64,000 nucleotides of DNA from Edaphobacter sp. (GTDB lineage Bacteria > Acidobacteriota > Terriglobia > Terriglobales > Acidobacteriaceae): contig NZ_JAPWKF010000006.1 of the NCBI RefSeq assembly GCF_028283685.1, forward strand, positions 21,729 to 85,728, written 5' to 3'. The notes below the pieces were generated by a model. It saw nothing but the letters and a program-made list of their open reading frames with translations, did not search any database and was not told the origin of the DNA. Shown one piece after another: positions 8,314-17,485 of the stretch (position 1 is the stretch's first letter; the number at the start of each line of letters is the position of its first letter). Made by a program: the position numbers and the translations under genes.

Positions 8314-8562
8314 CTAGTAGGCGCCGCCGAGCAGGGCCGCACCGGAGAACTCAGGATTGCCGGACCAGCTGGGAACATTGAAGGCGGTCTCGGGATGCTC
8401 AGTGCCCTCGTCGTGATGGGCGCGGAGGTGCTTGAGAATCTCGGGGAGGGCGGCGAGCTGGTCGGGCTTGCTCGTGCGCTCCCAGAAGAGGCGGAAGCCC
8501 TTGGAGCAGATGGGGCATTTGACGTCGGCAGAGTTCTCAGTTGGAGCGCATAAAGCCTGCAT
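8314..8562 (-). CDS. Small CxxC/HH zinc-finger-like protein, paralogue 2
   Basis: 82 aa, start MQALCAPTEN with an AAGGAGAT ribosome site. It is clearly related to the protein at 2057-2347: CPICSKGF.LFWER, a RAHHDEGTEH histidine region, and FNVPSWSGNPEFSGAALLGG at the end. A zinc-binding CPIC pair plus HH is likely. It is divergent from thrS, 206 bp away. The family is not recognised. Confidence 0.75.
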   Translation of the reverse strand: MQALCAPTENSADVKCPICSKGFRLFWERTSKPDQLAALPEILKHLRAHHDEGTEHPETAFNVPSWSGNPEFSGAALLGGAY

Positions 8563-8767
8563 GGGGATCTCCTTGAAAGTGCAGCAGCTTGGCTGGTGCG
8601 GGGGGAATCTGGATCGGGACGATTGGGGAGGTTGACACCTCTGGAGCACCATGGCTCCCGGCGTCGTGTTCTACCGTGGGAAGATCACGGCTTTTAGTCT
8701 GATGCTAAGTATAACGGTTGAGTTGGTATGAGGCACGCAAAGCAAATATGCTGGATAGATACGCCTT

Positions 8768-10804
8768 ATGAGTGAACAGCAGATCAAAATTCAGCTTCCT
8801 GATGGTTCGATTCGCGAGGTCGCTCCCGGAACGACCCCGTACGACATTGCAATGAGCATCTCGCCGCGCCTGGCCGCGGCCGTGGTAGTGGCCCGTATCA
8901 AGCCCCTGACGCCGGTGACGGCAACGACGGACGCCGGGGAGGAGGAGAACTCCGAGGCGGCGATGTACGGCGGGCAGGAGACAGGTGAGCGGGTGGTGGA
9001 TCTCTCAGCCCCTCTGACCGAGGATGTCGCGCTGGAGCTGCTGAAGGAGTCGGACGAGGCGGCGCTGAAGGTGGTGCGTCACTCTGCGGCGCACGTGATG
9101 GCGACGGCGATCCTGGAGCTGTTTCCGGAGACCAAGCTGGGCCACGGCCCGGCGACGGACCAGGGCTTCTTTTACGATGTCTACCGCGAGACGCCGTTCT
9201 CCGAGACCGACCTTGCCGCCATCGAAGCGAAGATGGCCGAGGTGGTGGCGCGGGACGAGAAGTTTGTCCGCGAGGAGGAGTCGCGAGAGAAGGGTCTGAG
9301 CGACTACTCGGCGCAGGGCGAGTTCATGAAGGTTCACTTCATCGAGCGCTTCACCAAGCCGGGCGATGAGATCTCGCTGTACAAGAACGGGGGCTTTACC
9401 GACTTCTGCCGCGGGCCGCATGTGCCTTCGACGGGCCGGGTGAAGGCCTTCAAGGTGACCTCGGTTGCTGGCGCGTACTGGCTGGGCGATGAGAAGAATC
9501 AGCAGCTGCAGCGTGTGTACGGCACGGCCTTCTTCAATGCGAAGGACCTCGACGCGCACTTCAAGCGGCTGGAGGAGATCAAGGCGCGCGATCATCGCGT
9601 GCTGGGCAAGCAGCTGGACCTGTTCTCCATCCAGGAGGTCGCTGGCGCTGGCCTGATCTTCTGGCATCCCAAGGGCGGCCTGATCCGCAAGACGATGGAA
9701 GACTGGATGCGCGATGAATGTATCCGTCGCGGTTACGAGATGGTCTACACGCCGCACATCATGCGGCGCGAGCTGTGGAAGATCTCGGGCCACGAGGGCT
9801 TCTACGGGCAGAATATGTATCCGCCGATGGAGCTGGATGACGCGGAGTACCGGCTGAAGCCGATGAACTGCCCCGGCCACATCCTTATCTATAAAAATTC
9901 GCCGAAGAGCTATCGCGACCTGCCGCAGCGTTATGCGGAGCTGGGCAACGTGTATCGCTACGAGCGCAGCGGAACGATGCACGGCCTGCTGCGTGTGCGC
10001 GGCTTTACGCAGGACGATGCGCACATCTTCTGCATGCCGGAGCAGATCGAGAGCGAGATCGCGGCCTGCGTGGAGTTTGCCGACGAGGTGCTGAAGGCCT
10101 TCGGCTTCGCGGAGTTCAAGGTGGAGCTTTCGACCTGGGACCCGAAGGATCAGAAGAGCTATGTCGGTTCGCCGGAGCACTGGGAGACGGCGGTCGGTTC
10201 GCTGAAGAAGGTCCTCGACGCCAAGGGCATACCGTATCGCGAGATTCCGGGCGAGGCCGCGTTCTACGGCCCGAAGATCGACATCAAGCTGGTCGACGTA
10301 CTGGGCCGGTTGTGGCAGCTTTCGACGGTGCAGTTCGACTTCAACCTGCCGCAGCGCTTTGAGCTGGAGTACACGGGCGAAGACGGCGAGAAGCATCGCC
10401 CGGTAATGGTGCATCGCGCTCTGTTCGGCTCCGTGGAGCGCTTCTTCGGCGTGCTGATCGAGCACTACGCGGGCGCGTTTCCCATGTGGCTGGCCCCGGT
10501 GCAGGTGGGCCTTGTGCCGATCTCATCGGACAAGCATCTGGACTACGCGCGTGCGGTGAAGGCAAAGCTGGAGGCCGCAGGACTACGCGTGGAGCTGGAC
10601 GAGAGAAACGATCCGATGAAGGCGAAGATTCGCGACTTCGCCGTGCAGAAGATTCCGTTTGTGCTCATCATGGGCGACAAGGAAGCTGCTTCAGAAGCGG
10701 TGAGCGTGCGGACGCGCGGCAAGGGCGACGAAGGCTCAGTGGCGCTGACGGCGTTCGTGGAACGGGCGAAGGCACTGGTGGCCTCGCGCGGCGTGGGTCT
10801 GTAG
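8768..10804 (+). CDS. thrS: Threonyl-tRNA synthetase
   Basis: 678 aa cytoplasmic class II aminoacyl-tRNA synthetase that charges tRNA-Thr. Domain order: TGS (about 1-65), the editing domain with HSAAHVMA and the RGPHV ligands (about 95-240), the catalytic core with the zinc Cys in MKPMNCPGH and motif 3 in HRALFGSVERFFGVLIEHYAG-type sequence, and the C-terminal anticodon-binding domain (PVQVGLVPIS onward). An acidic insertion of about 25 residues (TTDAGEEENSEA) sits inside the TGS domain, longer than in E. coli. Length is otherwise normal. Monocistronic; no T-box was seen upstream. Confidence 0.97.
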   Translation: MSEQQIKIQLPDGSIREVAPGTTPYDIAMSISPRLAAAVVVARIKPLTPVTATTDAGEEENSEAAMYGGQETGERVVDLSAPLTEDVALELLKESDEAALKVVRHSAAHVMATAILELFPETKLGHGPATDQGFFYDVYRETPFSETDLAAIEAKMAEVVARDEKFVREEESREKGLSDYSAQGEFMKVHFIERFTKPGDEISLYKNGGFTDFCRGPHVPSTGRVKAFKVTSVAGAYWLGDEKNQQLQRVYGTAFFNAKDLDAHFKRLEEIKARDHRVLGKQLDLFSIQEVAGAGLIFWHPKGGLIRKTMEDWMRDECIRRGYEMVYTPHIMRRELWKISGHEGFYGQNMYPPMELDDAEYRLKPMNCPGHILIYKNSPKSYRDLPQRYAELGNVYRYERSGTMHGLLRVRGFTQDDAHIFCMPEQIESEIAACVEFADEVLKAFGFAEFKVELSTWDPKDQKSYVGSPEHWETAVGSLKKVLDAKGIPYREIPGEAAFYGPKIDIKLVDVLGRLWQLSTVQFDFNLPQRFELEYTGEDGEKHRPVMVHRALFGSVERFFGVLIEHYAGAFPMWLAPVQVGLVPISSDKHLDYARAVKAKLEAAGLRVELDERNDPMKAKIRDFAVQKIPFVLIMGDKEAASEAVSVRTRGKGDEGSVALTAFVERAKALVASRGVGL

Positions 10805-10836
10805 AGAATGAGCTGGACTGAACAGCTTCACGTTGA

Positions 10837-11170
10837 GGGATACTCCATGTCGAGGGCGTCCTTGGCGATGAAGCTGTTCAGCGGTATATCGATCTGTTGG
10901 GTGCGGTGCCGGATGCGAATGCCTTACGCGGTGGGCGCCGTAATCTTCTTGCTATGCCGGAGATGAGAGAGCTCGCACAGCCTCCGCTATCGAAAAAAAA
11001 ATGATTTGTTCCATCCTTGGTGACGAGGCCTTTCCTGTTCGCGGCATTCTGTTCGATAAGCAAGACGGTGCCAACTGGAAGGTGCCATGGCATCAGGATG
11101 TGACGATTGCCGTGCGCGAGCATGTGGAAGCTGATGGTTATGGCCCTTGGTCGATGAAGGCAGGGCTTTT
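10837..11170 (+). pseudogene. Remnant of a phytanoyl-CoA dioxygenase family gene
   Basis: In one frame 10843-10992 reads EGVLGDEAVQRYIDLLGAVP and GGRRNLLAMPEMRELA. After a run of nine A (10993-11001) the match continues one frame away as FPVRGILFDKQDGANWKVPW, HQDVTIAVREHVEADGYGPWS and MKAG. These are the conserved N-terminal and metal-binding HxD (WHQD) region of PhyH-like Fe(II)/2-oxoglutarate dioxygenases. The similarity stops near 11165. The remaining C-terminal half, including the distal His, is missing. So there is a one-base shift at the A-run plus a 3' deletion. Confidence 0.7.
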
Positions 11171-11450
11171 AAAGCAAAAGGCAGCAGAAGAAAAAGACCC
11201 GGAGAGGTTGGATAGAAAATGCTTCTCCTGCTCATAAGAAAAAATGAACGCCGTTTTCGAGATTTTCTGTACTCGTAAGGCAAATGGCATAGGCGATTTT
11301 CGGCCGCAGGCCGCAGACTTCTCTTCACAAGAAATTATTAAAACGACTCCCCAAGTCATGAAGTTACAACTTCAACGCTGTGTCCCGGGGTGCGCATGGG
11401 TGTGCGCATGGTGGACGCCGCTCCTACCTGCTTTCTGCTCGGAGGGTGTT

Positions 11451-14400
11451 ATGCGCAAGTTGCTCATTCGTTGTATGCCGTTGCTGTGTGTTCCTTTGTT
11501 CTTCAGTTCGTTCGCTGTCGGGCAGACGGTGGACACGTCGATTCTCGGTTCGGTGACCGACCCGCAGGGTTCGGTGGTGCCGGGCGCAACCGTGGTGGTT
11601 CACGCCGATGCGACCGGGCAGGAGAAGACGGTCACAACCTCGGGCGATGGTCAGTATCGCGTGCAGTATCTTGTGCCTGGTATGTACACGGTGAAGGTGG
11701 AAGCCAGTGGTTTTGCGGCTTCAACGCGCTCCGGCATTCAGCTGGCGCTATCGCAGCAGGTGCATCTCGACGTGGCGATGAGCCTGAGCGGCACGACGCA
11801 GAGCGTGGACGTGAGTGCGGCTCCGCAGCTGCTGCAGAGCGAAAACGCGACGCTGGGCACGACGGTGGACACGAATCGCACGGTGAATCTTCCGCTGAAC
11901 GGTCGTAAGTTCAACGACCTGGCGGTGCTGACGCCCGGCGTCCGCATCTCGAACCCCGACAATCACTCGTCGTCGACGGCGGGCTCGACCATTGCGTCGA
12001 ACAGCGGCCGTGCCGACTGGGGCGCGGTGCAGGTGGACGGCGTGGTGATGACCAACACGCGCTCGGCCTATGTAAACAACTATCCCTCGGTGGATGCGAT
12101 TGAAGAGTTCCGCGTGCAGACCGGCAACTTTTCGGCGGAGTATGGCTTCTCGGCGGGCACCAACATCAACGTGCAGCTGAAGAGCGGCACCAACCAGTTC
12201 CATGGCTCGGCGTTCGAGTTCATCCGCAACGACGCGGTGGACGCGCGCAACTACTTCCGTCCGGCGCCGCTGGCCAAGAACATCCTCAAGCAGAACCAGT
12301 TCGGCGGCACCATCGGCGGGCCGATCTTCAAGGACAAGACGTTCTTCTTCGCCAGCTACGAGGGCCTGCGCTCGATCGCGGAGACACCGTCGCTCTCGAA
12401 CGTGCTGACCCCGGCGCAGCGCAACGGCGACTTTTCTGCATACGCCACGCCGCTGAAGAATCCATACACGGGCGGCACGTATGCCAATAACCAGGTCCCG
12501 GTGAACGCGGTCTCGCAGAGCATCATCAACACCTACATGCCGCTGCCGAACGGCAGCTTCGCAGGCGGGCAGAACTACTCGGGCGCGTCGCTTGGCCGCC
12601 AGAGCAACAACCAGTACATCGGCCGTATCGACCACAAGTTCAACGATCGCAACTCGCTGTTTATTCACTACATTTACACCAAGCGCGACTTCCCCATCAC
12701 CGACACGAACCCGAACTTTCGCTACACGGGAACGTATCCGATGCACAACGCGGCGCTGCAGTACATCCACGTATTTTCGCCGTCGCTGGTCAACGAGGTG
12801 CGCGCGGGCGTGAACCTGGAGCATGTGAAGGAGCTGAGCGTTCGCACGGGCACAGGCTTCACGATCGAGTCGTTGGGAATCAACGGCTTCAAGGTGGGCG
12901 GACCGAATGGCCGCGAGCTGACTTCGAACGAAGAGGGCTTCCCCCTGCTTTCGATCTCGGGCTATCTCGGCATGGGCGACTCGCTGGCAGCCTCGAACCT
13001 GGACTACAGCCGCACCTTCATGGCGGCGGACAACGTGACGCTGACCAAGGGCAAGCACACCCTGCTGTTCGGCGTGGATATCCGCAAGGTCGCGGGCAAT
13101 GCGACGACGAACAACACGCCCTTCGGGCAGCAGAGCTTTACCGGCGACATGACCGGCTACGCTCCAGCGGACTACATCCTCGGCACGCCGCGTACGTCGA
13201 TCACGCCCGAGGGCGTGCCGATCACGGCGGCGCGGCAGTGGCGTACGGCGGAGTACTTCCAGGACAACTTCCGCATGAACGACCGGCTGACGCTGAACCT
13301 CGGCATCCGCTACGAGATCTACGCTCCTCCGGTGGATACCAACAACGTCTCGCGCACGCTGGACTTCAGCCAGAATCCTCCGGTGCTGACGCCTGCCCCG
13401 GGACAGCGGCTGAATAACATCTGGTCGATCACGCATAAGGACATCGCCCCGCGCGTGGGCTTTGCGTGGAGCATGTATCCCACGACGGTGGTTCGCGGCG
13501 GCTACGGCATTACGTACTACGGCGGCCAGTTCGACAACATCAACATCCTGCAGCTGAATCCTCCGACGGCGGGCTCGCTGACGATCACCAACCCGAACGC
13601 GGGACCGACGGCACCGCCGCTGGCCTCGATCGAAACGCCGGTACCGGCTGCGCTGTATCCGGCGAACCCCTTCTTCAACGTGGTGACGATGCCTGCCGAC
13701 CGCAAGCGTCCCGATGCCATGGTGCAGACGTGGAACGCGACGATCGAGCAGCAGTTCAAGAACATGGTGCTGACGACCTCGTACGTGGGCACGAAGGGCT
13801 CGGATCTCGATACCTCGATCCAGTACTTCAACTCGCCGGCACCGGGACCGGGCGACATTCAGTCGCGCCGTCCGTACAACACGTTTGCCCGCATCCGCGC
13901 GCTGGACTTCACCGGCGCGTCCTACTACAACTCGCTGCAGGAACACCTGGAGTGGAGGGTGAATGCGCACTCGAACGTGACGGCCTCGTATGTGTGGTCG
14001 CACCTGTTCGACAACCAGGGCAACTCGACCAACGCCGGTGGCTGCACCTGCCAGGATCCGCGCAATCCGCACGAGTGGGCGCCGGGCTCGAACGACCAGC
14101 GGCATAACTTCGTGTTGGCCTACGTGTACCGCCTGCCGGACTTCACCAAGAGCAGGCTGGCGGGTCTTGGCATGAATGGCTGGACGCTGAACGGCATCGT
14201 CAACCTGGCGAGCGGCACCCCGGTGAACGTGACGCAGAGCACGGACTCCGAGAATGTCGACAATCCGTGGCAGCGTCCAAACCTGGTGGCTGGCGCGAAT
14301 GCATACGTGGCCAACAAGTCGGCGGTCAACGGCTGGTACAACTCCTCGGCCTTTGCGCTGAGCGGATATGCCTTCGGCACCACGCCGAGGAACTATCTCG

Positions 14401-14624
14401 TTGGCCCTGGAACCAAGACGGTCAATCTGTCGGTGATGAAGAACTTCGTGATGCCGTATGCGGACACGCACAGCCTGCAGATCCGGTTCGAGGCCTTCAA
14501 CGCGTTGAACACGCCGCAGTTCTCGTCGCCGGGATCGTCGTATGGAGCGAGCTCGTTCGGTCAGATCTCGTCGACGAACATCGATAACCGCGAACTGCAG
14601 CTGGCAGTGAAATATCTATTCTAG
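11451..14624 (+). CDS. TonB-dependent receptor with carboxypeptidase-regulatory-like N-terminal domain (Oar-like)
   Basis: 1057 aa from ATG 11451, preceded by GGAGGGTGTT. The frame extends further upstream, but the signal peptide MRKLLIRCMPLLCVPLFF marks this start. Residues 26-110 form a CarboxypepD_reg beta-sandwich (SILGSVTDPQGSVVPGATV). A plug domain follows (LPLNGRKFNDLAVLTPGV, VDGVVMTN, EEFRVQTGNFSAEYG), then a long barrel ending in aromatic Phe (LQLAVKYLF), as outer-membrane proteins do. Oar-like receptors are highly expanded in Acidobacteria and probably import large oligosaccharides or peptides. The substrate cannot be named, as no SusD-like partner lies beside it. Confidence 0.9.
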   Translation: MRKLLIRCMPLLCVPLFFSSFAVGQTVDTSILGSVTDPQGSVVPGATVVVHADATGQEKTVTTSGDGQYRVQYLVPGMYTVKVEASGFAASTRSGIQLALSQQVHLDVAMSLSGTTQSVDVSAAPQLLQSENATLGTTVDTNRTVNLPLNGRKFNDLAVLTPGVRISNPDNHSSSTAGSTIASNSGRADWGAVQVDGVVMTNTRSAYVNNYPSVDAIEEFRVQTGNFSAEYGFSAGTNINVQLKSGTNQFHGSAFEFIRNDAVDARNYFRPAPLAKNILKQNQFGGTIGGPIFKDKTFFFASYEGLRSIAETPSLSNVLTPAQRNGDFSAYATPLKNPYTGGTYANNQVPVNAVSQSIINTYMPLPNGSFAGGQNYSGASLGRQSNNQYIGRIDHKFNDRNSLFIHYIYTKRDFPITDTNPNFRYTGTYPMHNAALQYIHVFSPSLVNEVRAGVNLEHVKELSVRTGTGFTIESLGINGFKVGGPNGRELTSNEEGFPLLSISGYLGMGDSLAASNLDYSRTFMAADNVTLTKGKHTLLFGVDIRKVAGNATTNNTPFGQQSFTGDMTGYAPADYILGTPRTSITPEGVPITAARQWRTAEYFQDNFRMNDRLTLNLGIRYEIYAPPVDTNNVSRTLDFSQNPPVLTPAPGQRLNNIWSITHKDIAPRVGFAWSMYPTTVVRGGYGITYYGGQFDNINILQLNPPTAGSLTITNPNAGPTAPPLASIETPVPAALYPANPFFNVVTMPADRKRPDAMVQTWNATIEQQFKNMVLTTSYVGTKGSDLDTSIQYFNSPAPGPGDIQSRRPYNTFARIRALDFTGASYYNSLQEHLEWRVNAHSNVTASYVWSHLFDNQGNSTNAGGCTCQDPRNPHEWAPGSNDQRHNFVLAYVYRLPDFTKSRLAGLGMNGWTLNGIVNLASGTPVNVTQSTDSENVDNPWQRPNLVAGANAYVANKSAVNGWYNSSAFALSGYAFGTTPRNYLVGPGTKTVNLSVMKNFVMPYADTHSLQIRFEAFNALNTPQFSSPGSSYGASSFGQISSTNIDNRELQLAVKYLF

Positions 14625-14693
14625 GAAGTTTCCTGGGCAGGGATAAGCCGAATATCCCTTCTTCAGATAAGCAAACCATTGCACAGCTTGGAA

Positions 14694-14717
14694 GGCGGAC
14701 CTCATCAGGGGTCCGCC
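14694..14717 (+). terminator. Terminator after the TonB receptor gene
   Basis: Stem GGCGGACC (14694-14701) / GGTCCGCC (14710-14717) with an 8-nt loop, followed by TCCGTTCTTTCC. It lies 70 bp past the receptor stop. Confidence 0.65.
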
Positions 14718-14833
14718 CTCCGTTCTTTCCTGCCTCTGGTGGGCAGCAACCGATTCGTTTAAGTGCTGCGAGCGATCCAACTGGTTAGCGAGAGATGTCA
14801 CCTGCAGGACTTTGTCCGGAGGGGAGAGATCTC

Positions 14834-14980
14834 ATGCTTATTGTTCGCGATGACGAACACGTCCACGCATCCGTGGAGTGCTGCTTCCGGCTCTCGCTCC
14901 CCGCCTCCGCCCGGCAGCAGATGCAGGTTCCGCGACAGGTCGCCGAGGGCGAAGTCTGGCGGAACTATCTGGCAGGATGA
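14834..14980 (+). CDS. Candidate 48-aa small protein
   Basis: ATG 14834 follows a strong purine-rich site (CCGGAGGGGAGAGATCTC). The product starts MLIVRDDEHVHASVECCFRL and ends WRNYLAG. No family is recognised, and the only support is the ribosome site and the open frame. The surrounding 14720-15220 stretch otherwise shows no gene. Could be chance. Confidence 0.25.
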   Translation: MLIVRDDEHVHASVECCFRLSLPASARQQMQVPRQVAEGEVWRNYLAG

Positions 14981-15219
14981 GAGTTCCGGCCTTCAAAGGT
15001 AATACGCAAACATTTGCCGTTAGTCGTGAGAAAAGAGTTTCCCTTTCCAGGCGGGGCAGGGAAAATTTATGGCCATTCCATGTGCAAGTTGCACACAAAT
15101 CAGTGCTCCATAGGGGTTTTCTCGTTTGGACGCTTAATTGCAACAGTCAAAGCAGCAACAATTCTAAGGGCTGCTCCCACAACTAAGAGTAAGAGTCGTC
15201 CCGGCCTTGGGTTACGCAT

Positions 15220-15918
15220 ATGCGTCGTGTATGGATTGTCTTGGTTCTCGTTCTCGCAAGTGCCTCCGCAGCGACGGGGGTGCGGCTTCATGCTCTCACG
15301 GAGTGTGAGCGTTGGATCTCGGAGTATCGGGATGCACTCGCACATTCGCCGACGGTGCAGCGCGCTAATGCGGCGCGCCATCGTGTAGGACACTATGTCC
15401 GCCACAAGGTCGCCCGGAAGGTTGCAGGTCCGCGCGTGCTGCCGGCTCGCTTCAGTCGTCCGAAGATGACGCGCGAAGAGGCGCTGCGCAAGATGGAGTT
15501 TGCCTGCGGCGATATCGGTCTGCAGGACCCCGCGGTGAGCAACCTCGCAGCCAGCCCGATTCCGGCGTTTATGCCCGCGGCCGGTGAGCCTGAGGCTCCC
15601 GGTGCGCCTTCGAACCTGGTGGCCGAGAACACTCCTCCCGCTGTCGGTGGTCCCGGTGGCGGCGGCGTTCCGCTCCCCCCGACATTTCCCGGCGGTGGCG
15701 GCGGTGGAAGTAATCCCGGTGGCGGCGGCAATCCTGGCGGCGGTGGCAACCCCGGTGGCGGTGGCAACCCCGGCGGTGGTGGCGGCGATACGCCTCCTCC
15801 CCCTCCCCCGCCTCCTCCCGTGGTGGCGACGCCTGAGCCCGGCAGCCTGGTACTGATGGCAACCGGATTGATCGGCGCGGCGGGCATGATGCGCCGGCGC
15901 ATGGTGGTCAAGGGCTAG
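15220..15918 (+). CDS. PEP-CTERM protein with Gly-rich repeats
   Basis: 232 aa exported protein. An N-terminal signal peptide (VWIVLVLVLASASAATG) is followed by a basic helical region (residues 45-100). A low-complexity hinge holds several NPGGGG repeats (about 165-195) and then nine prolines. The PEP-CTERM sorting signal comes last: PEPGSLVLMATGLIGAAGMM followed by RRR. PEP-CTERM proteins are cut and anchored or released by an exosortase, and none is present in this window. The repeats may vary in number by slippage. The specific function is unknown. Confidence 0.8.
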   Translation: MRRVWIVLVLVLASASAATGVRLHALTECERWISEYRDALAHSPTVQRANAARHRVGHYVRHKVARKVAGPRVLPARFSRPKMTREEALRKMEFACGDIGLQDPAVSNLAASPIPAFMPAAGEPEAPGAPSNLVAENTPPAVGGPGGGGVPLPPTFPGGGGGGSNPGGGGNPGGGGNPGGGGNPGGGGGDTPPPPPPPPPVVATPEPGSLVLMATGLIGAAGMMRRRMVVKG

Positions 15919-16027
15919 ACGTTCCCAGCGGTTCAATGTAGCGGCATGCTCAACGTGGCTGCACGCTCCATGGTCAACGCTGATAGAAACATCGAGATCG
16001 ACGCACGGGTTCGGGTGGTGCGTAGAT

Positions 16028-16069
16028 AAAGCAGGGAGGGGCCGGGGTATCGGCTCCTCCTTTTGCTTT
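16028..16069. terminator. Imperfect bidirectional terminator
   Basis: Arms AAAGCAGGGAGGGGCCG and CGGCTCCTCCTTTTGCTTT pair with a small bulge around a GGGTAT loop, followed by a T-rich tail on the + strand. It lies between the convergent PEP-CTERM and TlpA-like genes. Confidence 0.55.
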
Positions 16070-16113
16070 TCGGTCGGCACAATTGCGTGGCCCGCACAAT
16101 TGCCGGGTTGGCA

Positions 16114-17430
16114 CTATTCGGCCTCAGCGGCCGTGTAGGGCTTGCCGAGTTTTGCGATGGCCGCAGCCAGGGCGCGGGTATCGCCGCCGAGGCCGTAGTA
16201 GACGATCCTGCCCGTGGCATCCGTGAGGATCACGGTAGGCAGGCCGTCAACGCCCAGCTGACGGGCGACGTCGAGTCCGGCGTGGAAGTTCTTCCAGCCA
16301 TAACCGCGGCGCTGGAGCAGGGCGTCGGCGGTGGCGGGGGTCTCGTCCTGGTCGATGCCGATCATCTGGAGATCGGTCGCAGCGAGAGATTTGTGCAGCC
16401 GGTCGAGCGCGGGAAGCTCCTGCATGCAGGGACCGCACCAGGTGGCCCAGACGTCGATGAGCAACGGGTGGCCGGTAAAGGATGCGAGCGGCACCTTTGC
16501 GCCGGTGGAGTCCTCCAGAGTGGCGGCGGGCAGGGGCTTGCCGAGGAACTTCGCACTCGTACGCTCGGCGAGGGTCGAAGCGGGCCGCGACGTCATCCCG
16601 GTGGGAAGCTGCGCGACCTGGGTACTGCCTGCTGGAGGGGTGAAGCTGAAGGCATCGGGGCCGGGCTTGACGTCAATCGCGGCAACGGAGAAGGTGCTGG
16701 TGCCGATGACCTCGGTCAGCGGACCGTAGGGGGCAGGCTGATTGCCGATGATGATGGGAAGAGTGCTGCGCGACTCGATCTTGGCGACCAGCAGTGCGGT
16801 GGGATCAATCCAGACGGTATAGGTGGTCTTTGTCGAGTCGGCCCGCAGGTCGTTGCGTTCATATTGGATGACCCGGCAGCGGACCTTATGGCCGTTGAAG
16901 ACGAGCGACTGGTCGTGCAGAAAGTGGGCGCTGGCGGAGCTGGTGTCGAGGCTGCTGACCTGGGGCGCGAGCGAGCGGGCGGCTGAGAGAGCCCAGACGT
17001 CGCCTTCCATAGAGAATCCATGGTCGAAGAGGCTTCCGGAGGGCTGACGGGTGTACTGGGCGAAGTTGCGCGAGAGGTGCCACTCCGTCGTGCCGTCGGA
17101 GACCAGCAGGCCGGATCCCATGAAGCTGTTGCCCTCGTAGCGGAAGCGGCCACCGGAGGCGATGGTCACGTTGAGCGTCATGGTCATTGTGTTGACGCTC
17201 AACTCCGTACGGCGGCTGGAGAGGGTCGTGGCTTCGAGGTGAAGGGTGTTTGCCTGGTTGTAATGGGCGACGGTCTTATCGAGCAGCTGCAAAGCGGGGT
17301 TGGGCGCGCCGGATGGCTGCTGCGCGCTGGCAGTGGCGGCGGCCAGCGCGGCGCAGACGACGGCAATTGCTCGAGGAAAGAAGATGGTGCCTCCACGCAG
17401 GAAGTCAGGCAGCTGGCCGGATGACGACAT
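16114..17430 (-). CDS. Exported TlpA-like thioredoxin fused to a LolA/DUF2092-like domain
   Basis: 438 aa. A signal-anchor (residues 15-36, AIAVVCAALAAATASA) is followed by a beta-rich lipoprotein-carrier-like domain (about 40-270, LHLEATTLSSRRTEL, VWIDPTALLVAKIES). A TlpA/ResA-type thioredoxin domain (about 295-435) has active-site C332-GP-C335 (WATWCGPCMQELP) and the cis-Pro strand GLPTVILTD. Family members reduce periplasmic disulphides, for example in cytochrome c maturation. The N-terminal domain may bind a lipid or client protein. No cytochrome genes are nearby. Its start is 56 bp left of the R3H gene stop at 17486. Confidence 0.8.
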   Translation of the reverse strand: MSSSGQLPDFLRGGTIFFPRAIAVVCAALAAATASAQQPSGAPNPALQLLDKTVAHYNQANTLHLEATTLSSRRTELSVNTMTMTLNVTIASGGRFRYEGNSFMGSGLLVSDGTTEWHLSRNFAQYTRQPSGSLFDHGFSMEGDVWALSAARSLAPQVSSLDTSSASAHFLHDQSLVFNGHKVRCRVIQYERNDLRADSTKTTYTVWIDPTALLVAKIESRSTLPIIIGNQPAPYGPLTEVIGTSTFSVAAIDVKPGPDAFSFTPPAGSTQVAQLPTGMTSRPASTLAERTSAKFLGKPLPAATLEDSTGAKVPLASFTGHPLLIDVWATWCGPCMQELPALDRLHKSLAATDLQMIGIDQDETPATADALLQRRGYGWKNFHAGLDVARQLGVDGLPTVILTDATGRIVYYGLGGDTRALAAAIAKLGKPYTAAEAE

Positions 17431-17485
17431 GCTTAGGGACGTAAGAGTACGTCACTGCGGAAGCGGATAGGCTGCAGAAAGGGAT

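Noticed and set aside
10805..11450. Possible intact short gene of 78 aa at 11001-11237
   Set aside because: It is the middle of a phytanoyl-CoA dioxygenase with upstream sequence in another frame and a missing 3' half, so it is treated as a remnant.
11748..14471. 907-aa open frame on the minus strand opposite the TonB receptor
   Set aside because: Arg/His/Val-rich shadow of a GC-rich coding region; no domain, and the + strand gene is well supported.
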